This document shows positions 8,110-17,402 of a stretch of 45,636 nt of DNA, one piece after another. Made by a program: the position numbers and the translations under genes. Under the pieces are notes generated by a model that was given only the letters and a program-made list of their open reading frames with translations, did not search any database and had not been told where the DNA came from. Within the stretch, counting starts at the first letter, position 1; each line of letters starts with the position of its first letter. Origin of the DNA: Alicyclobacillaceae bacterium I2511 (GTDB lineage Bacteria; Bacillota; Bacilli; Alicyclobacillales; Alicyclobacillaceae); NCBI GenBank assembly GCA_003584005.1, contig QXHL01000023.1, positions 1 to 45,636 on the forward strand, given 5' to 3'.

Positions 8110-9351
8110 TTACTCAAAAACCTCTGCGCCCACAGACTGCTCCCGCAATGCCACCACCACAACCACCAACCCAGCAGTGAACAGGACCGCAGCCACCGAA
8201 AACTGTGCCAGCAACCCAAAATGGGATAGGCCTGACGAAAGCACCGGACCTACGATGCCTCCCAGGTAAAGTGGGAGGTAGACAAGGTTAAGCGCGGTCG
8301 TTCGGTGTGTCTCCGGGACGCGGGTAGAGAGCAGCGAAAACACCATTGCGCCGCCAATGCCAGTGGCCGCACTATAGCCTGCCAATGCGAGCCCAAACGG
8401 AACGAGTGCATGGGTCCAGCCCATCCAAACCACAAATACGGCGCACATCGCGAAAGCAACCGCCAAGACCCGGCGAAAACCAATCGCGTCCCCGAATCGC
8501 CCCGCGACAATGGTGATGAGTGCCCCCGTTAACGCGGCAATTCCCATCAATACCCCAATCACCAAGGTGGCCTGTTTCGGAAACGGATTAAACTGCAAAA
8601 TCGCCACCGGCACATACGGGTTGACCATTTGCCGTGCGAGCATCAACAACGTAAACACCCCAAACAGGACCCAGGTAATCCGTAACCGAAACGTTGTGCG
8701 CACCGATTTCCACGCCGCCACCCAGGCCGAGTCCTGCGGACCCTTTGGGGGTGCAATGGGGCTCATTTCGCGGTATAGGAACACAAGCATGAGCCCACTC
8801 AGGAGGGATAAGACGCCATCCGATAGGTACAATGCGTGCAGATTAAAACGAGTGTGTGAGACCAGCAACCCTCCATAAAGGGGACCAAGGGCCATGCCCA
8901 CTGGCGACGACACGCTGAACAGGGAAACCGCAAAGCCGATGCGATGGATAGGTGCAAGCCTTCGAATGGCCGCCAACATGACGCCCGTGTTCCCCAATTG
9001 AAAGCCAATTAAAGACATCGCAAAGAGCACACCTGGCAAAGCGTGACTCAGACCAAGTATGCTTAGAACAATCGCTTCCACAAACGCGCTGCGGACAATC
9101 ACCGCCTTCCCACTGTAACGATTGGCCCAAATTCCCCATAAGGGGACCAAAGGCAGACCAAAGACGAAGACGGTAGCGTTCAGAATCCCCACCCACAGTT
9201 TTGCGTGGATGGTATGAAGTTCGGTCAGATACAGGGGTAAAAATGAAAACACGTGGCTCATCACCAGGGATTCGACCATGGAAGTGAGAAAAAATAAAGT
9301 GAGGACGGCTCGCCATCCCGAAACGGAATGGACTTCAACCTGCTGATTCAC
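8110..9351 (-). CDS. MFS transporter, 12-helix exporter type
   Basis: The 413-residue membrane protein has about twelve hydrophobic segments and an MFS loop motif between helices 2 and 3 (GIWANRYSGKAVIVRS) with a related loop GRFGDAIGFRRVLA in the second half. The overall layout resembles multidrug/metabolite exporters of the DHA1 type. A GTG start at 9351 follows GGGAGG. It lies 49 bases upstream of the GNAT gene on the same strand, so it may export or import an amino-acid derivative handled by that operon. Substrate cannot be read from sequence. Confidence 0.85.
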   Translation of the reverse strand: MNQQVEVHSVSGWRAVLTLFFLTSMVESLVMSHVFSFLPLYLTELHTIHAKLWVGILNATVFVFGLPLVPLWGIWANRYSGKAVIVRSAFVEAIVLSILGLSHALPGVLFAMSLIGFQLGNTGVMLAAIRRLAPIHRIGFAVSLFSVSSPVGMALGPLYGGLLVSHTRFNLHALYLSDGVLSLLSGLMLVFLYREMSPIAPPKGPQDSAWVAAWKSVRTTFRLRITWVLFGVFTLLMLARQMVNPYVPVAILQFNPFPKQATLVIGVLMGIAALTGALITIVAGRFGDAIGFRRVLAVAFAMCAVFVVWMGWTHALVPFGLALAGYSAATGIGGAMVFSLLSTRVPETHRTTALNLVYLPLYLGGIVGPVLSSGLSHFGLLAQFSVAAVLFTAGLVVVVVALREQSVGAEVFE

Positions 9352-9601
9352 AAAAGTCCCTCCCGCTGTTCTTAGATGTCATAGGTGTCGGAAAGCCTGG
9401 GGAAATGAGGAATAGGCGCCCGTTCACAGCGGCGATATAATACCACGGTTACACATACGTGTCCACCACTTTGATGGGTTAAAATAAGAAGACCCCTGGG
9501 TTGGAATCTGATAGTGACGGTGTTGAAGTCCAGGGGCGACTGATTCAGCAGAAAAGCAGCCCGAATCATTGACAGCGCCGTAGAGGAAGGTCGTTGTAGA
9601 A

Positions 9602-10201
9602 ATGATTGATGCCAAAATCAACACCCTATGCTGGACTTTATTTGGCGTCGTTTGGATATTGGGGATGATTTACAACGCAATCCGAGGCCCAAAAGTGGCC
9701 CAAACGCGATCGCAAATAGGGTTCCTCTGGCCCGCCGGAGCGATTGTCGTCGCATGGGTAAGTTTCCGACAACCTGCAGAGCAGCTCTTCTGGCAGCTTC
9801 CGCTGTCCTTTCCATGGGCGGAATTCATCCGCACCCTGGGCATTGTCTGCTTACTGGTGTGCACAGGTTTTACCCTATGGTCCCGCTTTGTGTTAGGAAA
9901 AATGTGGTCTTCTGCGGTCACCTTAAAAGAAGGCCACCAACTGCACACCGCAGGCCCCTACTCTGTCACCCGTCATCCTATTTATACAGGCATCTTGGGC
10001 ATGGCCCTGGGGTCCTGGATGAGCGGAGAACCATGGGCGGGGATGATGTGGCTCATCATGATTGTGATATTCACTCTGAAAATGCGATCAGAGGAAAAGC
10101 TGATGATCGAAACGTTTGGTGATGCGTATCGCGCCTACCAGCGCCGAGTTCCCCAGTTCATCCCAGGAATGAACGTGTTTCACCACGAAAAGGATGGATG
10201 A
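9602..10201 (+). CDS. ICMT/PEMT-family membrane methyltransferase
   Basis: The 199-residue protein has four to five membrane segments and the conserved isoprenylcysteine carboxyl methyltransferase-type C-terminus: GPYSVTRHPIYTGILG (SAM-binding RHP), then EEKLMIETFGDAYRAYQRRVP. Bacterial members methylate small lipophilic substrates or remain uncharacterised. The ATG at 9602 has a weak GGAAGG. It is divergent from the MFS gene; the 250-base gap between them holds CCCCTGG...CCAGGGG arms near 9492-9536 but no clear promoter. It is the last gene before inverted repeat copy B. Confidence 0.85.
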   Translation: MIDAKINTLCWTLFGVVWILGMIYNAIRGPKVAQTRSQIGFLWPAGAIVVAWVSFRQPAEQLFWQLPLSFPWAEFIRTLGIVCLLVCTGFTLWSRFVLGKMWSSAVTLKEGHQLHTAGPYSVTRHPIYTGILGMALGSWMSGEPWAGMMWLIMIVIFTLKMRSEEKLMIETFGDAYRAYQRRVPQFIPGMNVFHHEKDG

Positions 10202-10310
10202 TTTCTACCGCCAAGATGACCTCCAGGATAGAATGAAGGTGTGCCAGAGATACATCGTTCAAAATATTGAAGGGGATCTGTTCCAATCTTGAACGCACAG
10301 GGGAAGAGAG

Positions 10311-10340
10311 TGCAGAAGGATGCAGTGCAGAAGGATGCAG
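10311..10340 (+). repeat. Two tandem 15-bp units
   Basis: TGCAGAAGGATGCAG occurs twice head to tail in the non-coding gap after the ICMT-family gene. No function is apparent. Confidence 0.5.
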
Positions 10341-10390
10341 GGAATAGTCACTTTAATTGTATCCATTCGGTTCTTTCGACTCGCTTTCAA

Positions 10391-10627
10391 GTCCCATAAG
10401 ACCTAAATAAGAGTCCGCAGGACGCTTATGGGACTTTTTAAGTCATCTTTCGCGTAAATAGAGGTCCACCAAGCCCTTATTTCAGTAAATTCGGTGCAAC
10501 CACGGTAGGAAAAAGTGCAATAGGCGACTTTCACACCCTTATTTTCGTTTCATCCCTCGTTATTTGATGATTTAGCGACTAGGGGACGCTTAATTCCAGA
10601 ACCGTAAAAATCGGTCCCCTCTCCCTA
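10391..10627 (-). repeat. Dispersed hairpin-rich repeat, copy B (inverted relative to 3471-3700)
   Basis: The reverse complement matches copy A over its whole length. Its best hairpin here is AAGAGTCC / GGACGCTT around 10407-10428 (three-base loop), equivalent to the AATAAG...CTTATT hairpin in copy A. With 10202-10390 it fills the gene gap after the ICMT-family gene; no other gene is seen there. Confidence 0.8.
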
Positions 10628-10635
10628 AGGAGGGC

Positions 10636-10872
10636 CTCCTCAATCTTTTGGGCTGGTGGGGTTGGAACGACAGCAACGCAATTGGCAAAAATTCTGGGAG
10701 CAAGCTGTGTAATCGGGACGGTGGGCAGTGAATCTAAGGTTCAAACTGCTTTGGAAATGGGATGCAACCAGGTAATTTCCCGCGATGGCGCATATTTTTC
10801 GACCAAAGTAAATGAAATTACGAGCGGTCGAGGCGTTGATGTCATAGTGGTGAAATTGGACACTTCCGGATT
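10636..10872 (+). pseudogene. Fragment of a zinc-type alcohol dehydrogenase / quinone oxidoreductase
   Basis: One frame reads WAGGVGTTATQLAKILGAS then GTVGSESKVQTALEMGC and VNEITSGRGVDVI. This is the NAD(P)-binding Rossmann segment of medium-chain quinone oxidoreductases. The N-terminal catalytic domain and the C-terminus are missing, there is no start codon, and the fragment begins right at the edge of repeat copy B. It is a relic. Confidence 0.75.
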
Positions 10873-10884
10873 CATGTTTAAATT

Positions 10885-11554
10885 TCATGGCTCACGGGGA
10901 TACCTAAACTCGCCCATCAGTTCCTCAAATATTCGACGCGTCGTAGGACTGATTGCAACTCCCAATTCCTGTTTCATCACGCGCTGACAGGTGTGATAGG
11001 TTTGCATCACCATGGCCCGGTGGTACATGCCCGCATAAGCCCGCATCTGCCAAATGTACCCGTCTTCCCATGTAGGCTCCGCCCGCAAAGCCCGTTCAGT
11101 GGCCCCCAACGCTTCCCCATAATCCCCCTGCTCACAGGCAATGGCCGCAAATTCCACGGCAGCCTGGACAAACAACAATCGCAAGCGTTCCTGTTCTCCC
11201 ATACACCAAGGCTCATAACGCACCTCTGGGAGATAGTCTCCTTGGTACAGAGACAGGGCAAATTCAAGCTGAGAACGCCGTTGCTCCCTGTCCACGCTGG
11301 CATTGGCCTCACGCAGGACCTGTAGAAATACGTCTCTATCCACCCACAGCATTGGGTGACGGAATTCGACTCTGTTTCAAATAGCTCACCACAGCCGTGG
11401 TTTTCCCATAACCAGCACCCGCTTTAATTAAGGTAACATTGAAATCAGATATTTGAGATAATATCGTCTGTATGCGTGGTCGCGGTAAATGGGTGCTACG
11501 CAATCTGGGAAGTGCACCGTAAAAGTTTTTCCCCCTCCCGTGCTCTGCCTCCAT
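10885..11554 (-). pseudogene. MalT/AfsR-like ATPase-BTAD regulator with its middle deleted
   Basis: The gene starts with a strong GGGGGAGG site and ATG 11554 (MEAEHGRGKN), runs through LPRPRIQTILSQ and a Walker A (KAGAGYGKTTAVV), then loses frame near 11345. The second frame (10885-11350) encodes a bacterial transcriptional activator domain: VDREQRRSQLEFALSLYQGDYLPE and a C-terminal MKQELGVAISPTTRRIFEEL. Intact relatives are around 1,000 residues with an ATPase, TPR region and BTAD, so several hundred residues between the P-loop and BTAD are gone. It lies downstream of the alpha/beta hydrolase and may once have controlled it. Confidence 0.75.
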
Positions 11555-11691
11555 TCTTATCCTCCCCCTTGAAGTGACCATCCACCCTGCAGTTGGAGTA
11601 GACACTCCCGCCATACTCTTGACAAACCCTCGGTATGCCGTTATTAACCAAAAACATCCCATGAAGAAATGGACTCAAAATACAGGTGAAC

Positions 11692-12894
11692 TTAAAATTT
11701 TGAATACAGTTGCATCCCTGTAAATTCTTCAATGCGGGTGTACTTTCCTGCACGCGGTGGCAATATCCCTTCCTCCACCCAAGCTTCCAAATGATGTAAC
11801 GCTGCTTCAAAAAAGGGTTGAACAGGTTGTTGTCCTTGACGCTTTCCACGCAACATGGCATCCACGTGATTACCGGCTTCAATTTCGTATAGACGATGCC
11901 AAGCCGCCCGGCCTTGAAACGCCACCAATTCGGCATACGCCTGCGCGTGATTTTGAAAAGGAATAAGACAATCCCAATTTCCCGCTACGGACAGCAGGGG
12001 TTTGCCGATACACCCTGTATTAGCAATTTTATCTATTTCAGTGGCTATTTCTTGCCTCCGCTCTGCCCAAGGGTATTTGCCAATGAAGGATGGATCTCGG
12101 AGCCAATCGTTGGACCACTGCACCGCAAACGGTTGCCACTGGCGATCCAGGTTACGCCCGTACAACCACAAGGACACCACCCAGTAAACCATAAAATAGT
12201 CGTTCCAAAAGGGTTCCGATACCGCTGCTAATCCTGTAGACAACAGACGTTCATGCGCTTGTCTGCGTTCTGTAAGGGTGTAATCCCCACGCCAATTGAG
12301 GAAAACCGGATAATCCATCACCCATTCGGGGAGAGTGGTCAGCAGATGGCGACGGGTTGGATGCCAGAATACCCCTTCCCACTCCACGCCCCCGTCAAAC
12401 AACTGCGGATACTCTTCCAGCATGCGACGAGTCACATATCCTCCATTGCTCAATCCCGCGATGTAGGTATAACGAGACTTCTCCCCGTAAACTTCCGTTA
12501 CCAACTCGCGTGCCTGCTCTGTGAGTGCTTTATATACAGGCAGCCACTCCGCCATGGATCGATTAGGATCCCGTAAAACCAAGCTCGGCGTTGCCTTGTC
12601 ACATGTGGCGAAGGCGTAGCCATCCTGGAGAGCGATGTCTCCCAGAACCCCATCCAAGGACCTTTCTCCCCGCACTGCGGGGGTGCCTCCAATCAACAAC
12701 CTGCCATTCCAGAGATCCGGACGGGGCAGTTGCACTCGGCTCTTGGCCCCTTGCATGCGTCCCTGCCACAACCATCCCGGAATCCTCCGTTCCACCTTAG
12801 GCCAACGATAAACCAGTGCATCCGCATCCGGATCCACCCCCATCCCGCGGCTCGTCAGGTCTGCGACTTCTTGAAGCGTGGCAGATTTCTCCAC
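11692..12894 (-). CDS. Alpha/beta hydrolase, esterase of the tannase-like group
   Basis: From GTG 12894 (AGAGGGGGAG upstream) the protein is 400 residues. The nucleophile elbow is GLSNGGY (Ser about 149), the acid is probably the Asp in GNWDCLIPF and the His lies in EAGNHVDAM, so the triad is complete. The open frame extends upstream to 13023, but that part is livH/M sequence in another frame. No signal peptide is present. The closest look-alikes are tannase/feruloyl-esterase-type hydrolases, but the substrate is unknown. It sits at the 3' end of the ruined liv-type operon, overlapping the livH::livM remnant by 40 bases, and appears to be that operon's only intact member. Confidence 0.75.
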   Translation of the reverse strand: MEKSATLQEVADLTSRGMGVDPDADALVYRWPKVERRIPGWLWQGRMQGAKSRVQLPRPDLWNGRLLIGGTPAVRGERSLDGVLGDIALQDGYAFATCDKATPSLVLRDPNRSMAEWLPVYKALTEQARELVTEVYGEKSRYTYIAGLSNGGYVTRRMLEEYPQLFDGGVEWEGVFWHPTRRHLLTTLPEWVMDYPVFLNWRGDYTLTERRQAHERLLSTGLAAVSEPFWNDYFMVYWVVSLWLYGRNLDRQWQPFAVQWSNDWLRDPSFIGKYPWAERRQEIATEIDKIANTGCIGKPLLSVAGNWDCLIPFQNHAQAYAELVAFQGRAAWHRLYEIEAGNHVDAMLRGKRQGQQPVQPFFEAALHHLEAWVEEGILPPRAGKYTRIEEFTGMQLYSKF

Positions 12895-13406
12895 GACACG
12901 ACTCCCCCTCTCGCCACCACACTGCCCAGAATGCCTTGTGGCAGAAAACGTACAATCAAAATGTACAGAATCCCCAAGGTGAACACCTGGTATTCCACCA
13001 ATACGAAGTGACCCAGTAACCAAGAATTTGCCAGTATACTCGGAGTGGTGGCCCCCACTGGATCGCGCCCAAAAGGAATTTTCAGTAATTCCGTCAATAC
13101 CAATAAAACACCCATGGTTAATAACAACTGGCGTGTGGGGTCTTGGTAAACCTTGGCCATCAACCCTCGCTCAGTCAAAAAACCTAGTACCACCCCTACC
13201 ATGACTCCTCCGAGGATGGCCAAGGGAAAATTGTGCAATACACTGTACAAAAACACGCCTGCGTAGGCCCCCCACAAGTAAAAAGCTCCATGGGCGAAGT
13301 TGATAACCCGCAACAAACCAAAAATCAGCGTCAGGCCTGCGGACATTAAAAAGTACAGGGCCCCGTTGGACAAACCGTTAAAAATCAACGTGACAACCAC
13401 ACTCAT
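12855..13406 (-). pseudogene. livH::livM fusion remnant (branched-chain amino-acid-type permease)
   Basis: The first ~130 residues are a LivH permease N-terminus (VVTLIFNGLSNGALYFLMSA, LRVINFAHGAFYLWGAY). The last ~35 residues (TLGILYILIVRFLPQGILG) look like the C-terminus of LivM, the second permease. The reading frame continues across the junction, so about half of livH and most of livM are missing. Intact LivH is about 290 residues; this product has 183. The ATG at 13406 overlaps the livF stop (ATGA). A working transporter cannot be made from it. Confidence 0.75.
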
Positions 13407-14305
13407 GGGGTGTTCATCTCCTCACTGAGGATGCGGATGCCCAGATATCGCTGCTGCAAGTCGGATGTGGCTAACAACTCCCGCATGGGACCCGCTGCCA
13501 CCGTTTTCCCGTCATCCATCAGCACATACTGCTGACCCACCCGACTGGCCAAGTAAAAATTTTGTTCTACTAGAGGTTGTCCGGAAAGGGGTCAGAACTC
13601 CCCGGCGCATTGCTGCGTCGTCGCCCCAAATGCTCCCTCACGTACCAGAAACGTACGCTTGGTGCGCATTTGGGGCTGGCCTCCTGGCACTGCTTGGGTC
13701 TGACCAGACCCCTTTCCGGACACGCACTACTAATAAAATTGTGGTAGTGCCTTGCAGTGCCAATAACACTTCTCCCAAACGATCTACAAACAAAGGTGAT
13801 AGCCCTTTGCTTGGCTCGTCAATCAGCATCACTGCGGGACTTCCCACAAGGACACAGGCAATCGCCAGCATCTGCCGTTGACCGCCACTCAAAATTCCTG
13901 CGGGTTTTTCCCAGTGTTCTCTCAAGTCTGGAAAGTGCTCTTGCACCTGTGTCAGCGCCTGATTGCCAGAGTGCCGATGTCGCCTCCCAGGTAGCGAGAG
14001 TGACAGACTTTCTGCCACACTCAGATTGGCAAAAATGTTGGCGTCCTCTGGCACATACCCCACACCCTGACGGGCAATCCGCCATGTGGGTACCCCCCCT
14101 GAAGCGATTCACCCCGCAACCGCACCTGTCCTGACCGCGGTGGCAGGTAGCCCATCAACGTGCACAGCGTGGTGGTCTTCCCTGCGCCGTTTCGTCCCAA
14201 CAGCACCGTAATTTGATGTTCAGGCACTGTGAAAGACACCCCCGTGAGAATGTGAAACTGACCCATGTCTGTAGCTAGAGAGTCCACTTCAAGCAAGTTT
14301 TCCAT
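13403..14305 (-). pseudogene. livF ATPase gene with a G-tract frameshift and a MITE insertion
   Basis: The N-terminal frame (ATG 14305, GGGAGGG upstream) encodes [10 protein letters not shown] and Walker [14 protein letters not shown]. At a run of seven G (about 14092-14099) the frame shifts, and the protein continues in another frame with [17 protein letters not shown], the ABC signature LSGGQRQML and Walker B VMLIDEPSKGL. The 154-bp MITE then interrupts ILLV/EQNFYLASRVG; joining the flanks restores TTILLVEQNFYLA. The C-terminus ends at 13403. It is the second ATPase of a LIV-type importer. Excluding the MITE and one frameshift, the gene would be full length. Confidence 0.85.
13573..13726. 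mobile_element. 154-bp fold-back MITE with 6-bp target duplication
   Basis: The ends are GAGGTTGTCCGGAAAGGGGTC and the inverse of TGCGTGTCCGGAAAGGGGTC, both flanked by CTACTA (13567-13572 and 13727-13732). Inner arms GCCCCAAATGC and GCATTTGGGGC make a further inverted repeat, with ACGTAC pairs near the centre. No transposase is encoded. The ends resemble those of the IS1182-like element at 25069-25903 (GCGTGTCCGAAAAG), so that family may mobilise it. A collapsed copy lies at 4859-4888 and a single end-like sequence at about 16164-16180. Confidence 0.85.
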
Positions 14306-15179
14306 GGTACCCTCCCAAGTAGGCCTTTTCTACTGCGGGATTGGCCATCACTTCGTCTGGAGACCCCACGGCCAGTTGTCGCCCTTGGTGTAGCACCATG
14401 ACCCGATGCGACATTTTCAATACAACCTCCAGTTTGTGCTCCACCAAAATCATTCCGTACTGACCGCTGTTTTTTAACTGGGTCACCAGATCTAAAACCT
14501 CCGTGGCCTCCCCCAGACTCATTCCGGACAGGGCCTGAGAAAGGGTGTTGCCATTCGAATTTCCATTCGTTTTGTTCAGACCATCGACAATTGCAATCGC
14601 TGCCGCCATGGCTTCCATGAAAGAGTTGGGCGAGACTTTAAAAATATACTTGTTGTAATACTCCCCCGTGATGGAGTCCGCCACTGCAGGACCCACCACG
14701 TACACCGTCTGATACCGCTTCGCTAAAGGTTCAATGGCAATGGCGCTGGCACTGTTCACCCCACCCGCCAAGATGTTGATGTGGTCATTTTGAAAGAGGG
14801 TTTTCGCCGCCGTCACGGCTCGATTGGGATCGGTTCCGTCGTCCTTCCAAATCACTTGTATTTTGTGCCCATCCACTGCATCTGTGCCCTGAGTGGCATA
14901 CTGCAAGCCAATTTCAAAACCTCTTTGCCACTCTTTCCCGTATTCTGCCAGAGCTCCACTCAAGGAAGTGACAACCCCCACTGTGATGGGTGATCCCGTT
15001 CCGCTACCCGAAGCACTGCCGTTGGCCCCCATATTGCTGGGCGATCCGTTGCCAGATGTGCCCCCGGTAGCTTGGCTTCCACATCCCGCCAGCGCCGTTA
15101 GGGCCGCCATGCGCCACATATTCTTTGTACTCCGACTGTTTTTTCCCATTTTTTTAGTCCTCATCTTTCCCTGATTCAC
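14289..15179 (-). pseudogene. livK::livG in-frame fusion (binding protein joined to ATPase C-terminus)
   Basis: GTG 15179 with AAGGAG upstream starts a lipoprotein (LTALAGC lipobox, about residue 33) followed by a Gly/Ser linker and a type-1 periplasmic-binding domain (PITVGVVTSLSGALAEYGKE, VIWKDDGTDPNRAV). After about residue 213 it changes without a stop into the C-terminus of a LivG ATPase: [54 protein letters not shown]. The rest of livK and the first two-thirds of livG, with its Walker A, are absent. An exported lipoprotein with an ATPase tail cannot work as either parent. It overlaps the livF start by 17 bases. Confidence 0.8.
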
Positions 15180-15358
15180 TTTTTCTCCTTCTTAGACAAT
15201 CCCCTTTTATAAACGGATTCCTGTGCAATCAGACTGTATCATCGCGGAGTTGCACCTGCTTCACCTTCAAGCCAGGAGCGATTTCCTGTAACTCACCTGC
15301 AACTGGTGGATGGTACAGTGTTGGCGATATAAATCTTTCAGTGGTGGAGGGAATCGTT

Positions 15359-16148
15359 ATGCCGAGTGTCAATCAGCGTATGGTATCAACCCGCCGACTC
15401 CAATTTGCAACATTGGAGGCAAGTGATCCAGATAAACCGGTCGTCATTCTCCTGCACGGAAACGTGTCCTCGAGCGTATTTTGGCGGGACACGGGATTCG
15501 GTTGGAACGCCATGTTGGGCAGATTTTGCAGGGTCAGGCGGTGGCACCGTGAATCCAACCTTTGTAGAACGGATTCAGCAGGGCGATAGTGGTTCTGAAG
15601 ACGCCAACAGCCCGCGTAACGTAATGAATCAATTCTACTTTCGACCTCCGTTTCGTGTCGTGAAGGAGGAGGAAGACGCATTTGTAGAATCGATGCTGAC
15701 AACGAGGATTGGAGAAGGGTTTTATCCCGGCGGATTCGTTCCCAGTAAAAACTGGCCAGGTACCGCGCCGGGTGAAGATGGAATTGCAAATGCAATGTCT
15801 CCGAAGTACGTGAACCTTGCAGGGATTGCAGAGGTCCACAAGCCCTTTCCGATACTCTGGGTTCGAGGAAATGAGGACCAAATCGTATCGGATCTCTCAA
15901 TGTTCGATTTAGGGACACTCGGAAAATTCGGGCTTGTACCAGGATGGCCTGGGAATGATGTATTTCCGCCGCAACCCATGGTGACCCAAACACGTAAGGT
16001 TTTGGAGAAGTATCGTACTAACGGCGGATGGTTTGAGGAGTTGGTGGTCAAAGATGCTGGACATTCGCCCCATATTGAACGACCTGACGTTGTGTGGCCC
16101 GCAATGCGCGACTTTCTATGCAACCAGGTAGGACGTGAATTCGTGTAA
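15359..16148 (+). pseudogene. Alpha/beta hydrolase with internal deletion and frameshift
   Basis: GGAGGG and ATG 15359 start a normal alpha/beta-hydrolase N-terminus ending in the oxyanion strand VVILLHGNVSSSVFW. After about 15490 the frame changes and the C-terminal half continues as GGGTVNPTFVERIQQGD, PFPILWVRGNEDQIVSD (acid residue) and VVKDAGHSPHIERPD (catalytic His). The nucleophile elbow segment between the two parts is gone. It is on the opposite strand from the liv remnants, divergent from livK::livG. Confidence 0.8.
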
Positions 16149-16271
16149 CACAAACATTTATAGAAGTTGTCCGGAAAAGTAAGATTTCACTTCTATCATT
16201 ATTTGTTCTATCTGCAAACAAATACCCTTCTCAGTAACGGACTTAGGTGCTTCTTTGACTTCTACGGGAAT

Positions 16272-16426
16272 CCAGGCAGTAGCGGTTTGACCCCTCGTAT
16301 GAAAAATTTTTTAAAATGTGAGAACAGTGTACCCAGTTTTGATGCACCGGGCAATTTCTATTCCGCCCATTACGATGTCTGCGGGAAACATCTGATCTTG
16401 TGTAAGACCAATGTTCTCAAGGGACA
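16272..16426 (+). repeat. 155-bp direct repeat, copy 1 (with 28404-28558)
   Basis: 155 bases match 28404-28558 with six mismatches by eye (about 96%). It covers the last ~38 codons of dsrE and 39 bases beyond its stop. Copy 2 is a stray duplicate. Confidence 0.9.
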
Positions 16427-16658
16427 TCTGACAGACTTTGATGTTCACTCCGGCATTTCTCATTTTGTCTAACATTTCACCGAACTGTGCAGAATTACGC
16501 TGATTTGAGCGCAAGACTTCTACTCCCGGACCCAGTGCGAGAAATTCCATATCCATTTCTTGTTGAGCCATTGACAGTGTCAGTTGCAGTACAGCCATGG
16601 TGCGGACAAATATTTCCTTGCCAGTCGTCAGGGTAATTAACACGGATTTTTCAGCCAT
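16311..16658 (-). CDS. DsrE-family sulfur-transfer-like protein
   Basis: The 115-residue protein reads MAEKSVLITLTTGKEIFV..., then FLALGPGVEVLRSN and GVNIKVCQMSLENIGL, the DsrE/DsrF fold with the conserved Cys after the fourth strand. Family members carry sulfur on this Cys or act in small-molecule thiol chemistry; some are only structural homologues. No sulfur genes lie nearby. The upstream region contains a direct repeat TATTTCAACAGA (16721-16744). Its 3' end has been copied to 28.4 kb. Confidence 0.8.
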   Translation of the reverse strand: MAEKSVLITLTTGKEIFVRTMAVLQLTLSMAQQEMDMEFLALGPGVEVLRSNQRNSAQFGEMLDKMRNAGVNIKVCQMSLENIGLTQDQMFPADIVMGGIEIARCIKTGYTVLTF

Positions 16659-16751
16659 GATGGTTTTCCTCCATAAAAAAGAGTCTCTGTGGTTTGTTTA
16701 AAGATTAACCTCAATCGTTTGGTATTTCAACAGATGATATTTCAACAGACA

Positions 16752-17400
16752 AATTTTGCTTGACTTATACAAAGCGGTAACCACTGAGACCGGTGTCGAA
16801 CAAATACAATCCGCACTGGAATCCCAGGGCTCAACTGGGTATCTATATGACGCAGAGTCTCTTTACTCGCACCGAGAGCGGGTGTGGCCGCAAAGTACAG
16901 TTCTTGGAGTGACAGCCGACGGTCGTTCAGCAGATACCGTTTGTTGTCCGCCTTGACCATGCCGATGACATCCAAGCCTCTGTTAATCACCGACTGAATC
17001 AGCGGAGCATATGTAAACCAGCTGTCCATCAAAACGTAGGAGGCTTGGATCCCCGCGGCCAAGGCCCGATTAAGCATCGACGGGATGACCTCTGTCGCAG
17101 GAAGGAGGGCTTCCATTCGGCGTTTGTCCCCACTCGTACGCTTGTCAATCGTTTCGTTGATGTCCTGGATCCGCGACTTAACCGAACTGAGCAGAGCAAA
17201 GTCAACCGGAAGAAACGTATGTCCATCGGACCATCCCAGCGTCAACATTGCGTTTGGGCGAAGCCCTTCATGCCTGTCCGTCGCCTTCCGACCTGTTCCC
17301 GGACCCCGTCCAGACCGCTGCAGACCTGCGAACGCGAATTTGGAACTAGTTTCGCATTCGCAGCCGCGTAGGCTTGGCCCCCAACAAGTGGGCCGCGTAA
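16752..17400 (-). pseudogene. IS4-family transposase, internal fragment
   Basis: The central catalytic part of an IS4-type DDE transposase is readable: NAMLTLGWSDGHTFLPVDFA, IDKRTSGDKRRMEALLPA, YVLMDSWFTYAPLIQSV (second catalytic Asp) and GLDVIGMVKADNKRYLL. The N-terminal domain and the final catalytic Glu region are missing, and no terminal repeats are seen. It abuts the 3' end of the kynureninase gene without damaging it. Confidence 0.8.
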
Positions 17401-17402
17401 AC

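Noticed and set aside
12895-13023. N-terminal extension of the alpha/beta hydrolase
   Set aside because: These codons are the livM/livH remnant read in another frame; GTG 12894 has a proper ribosome site.
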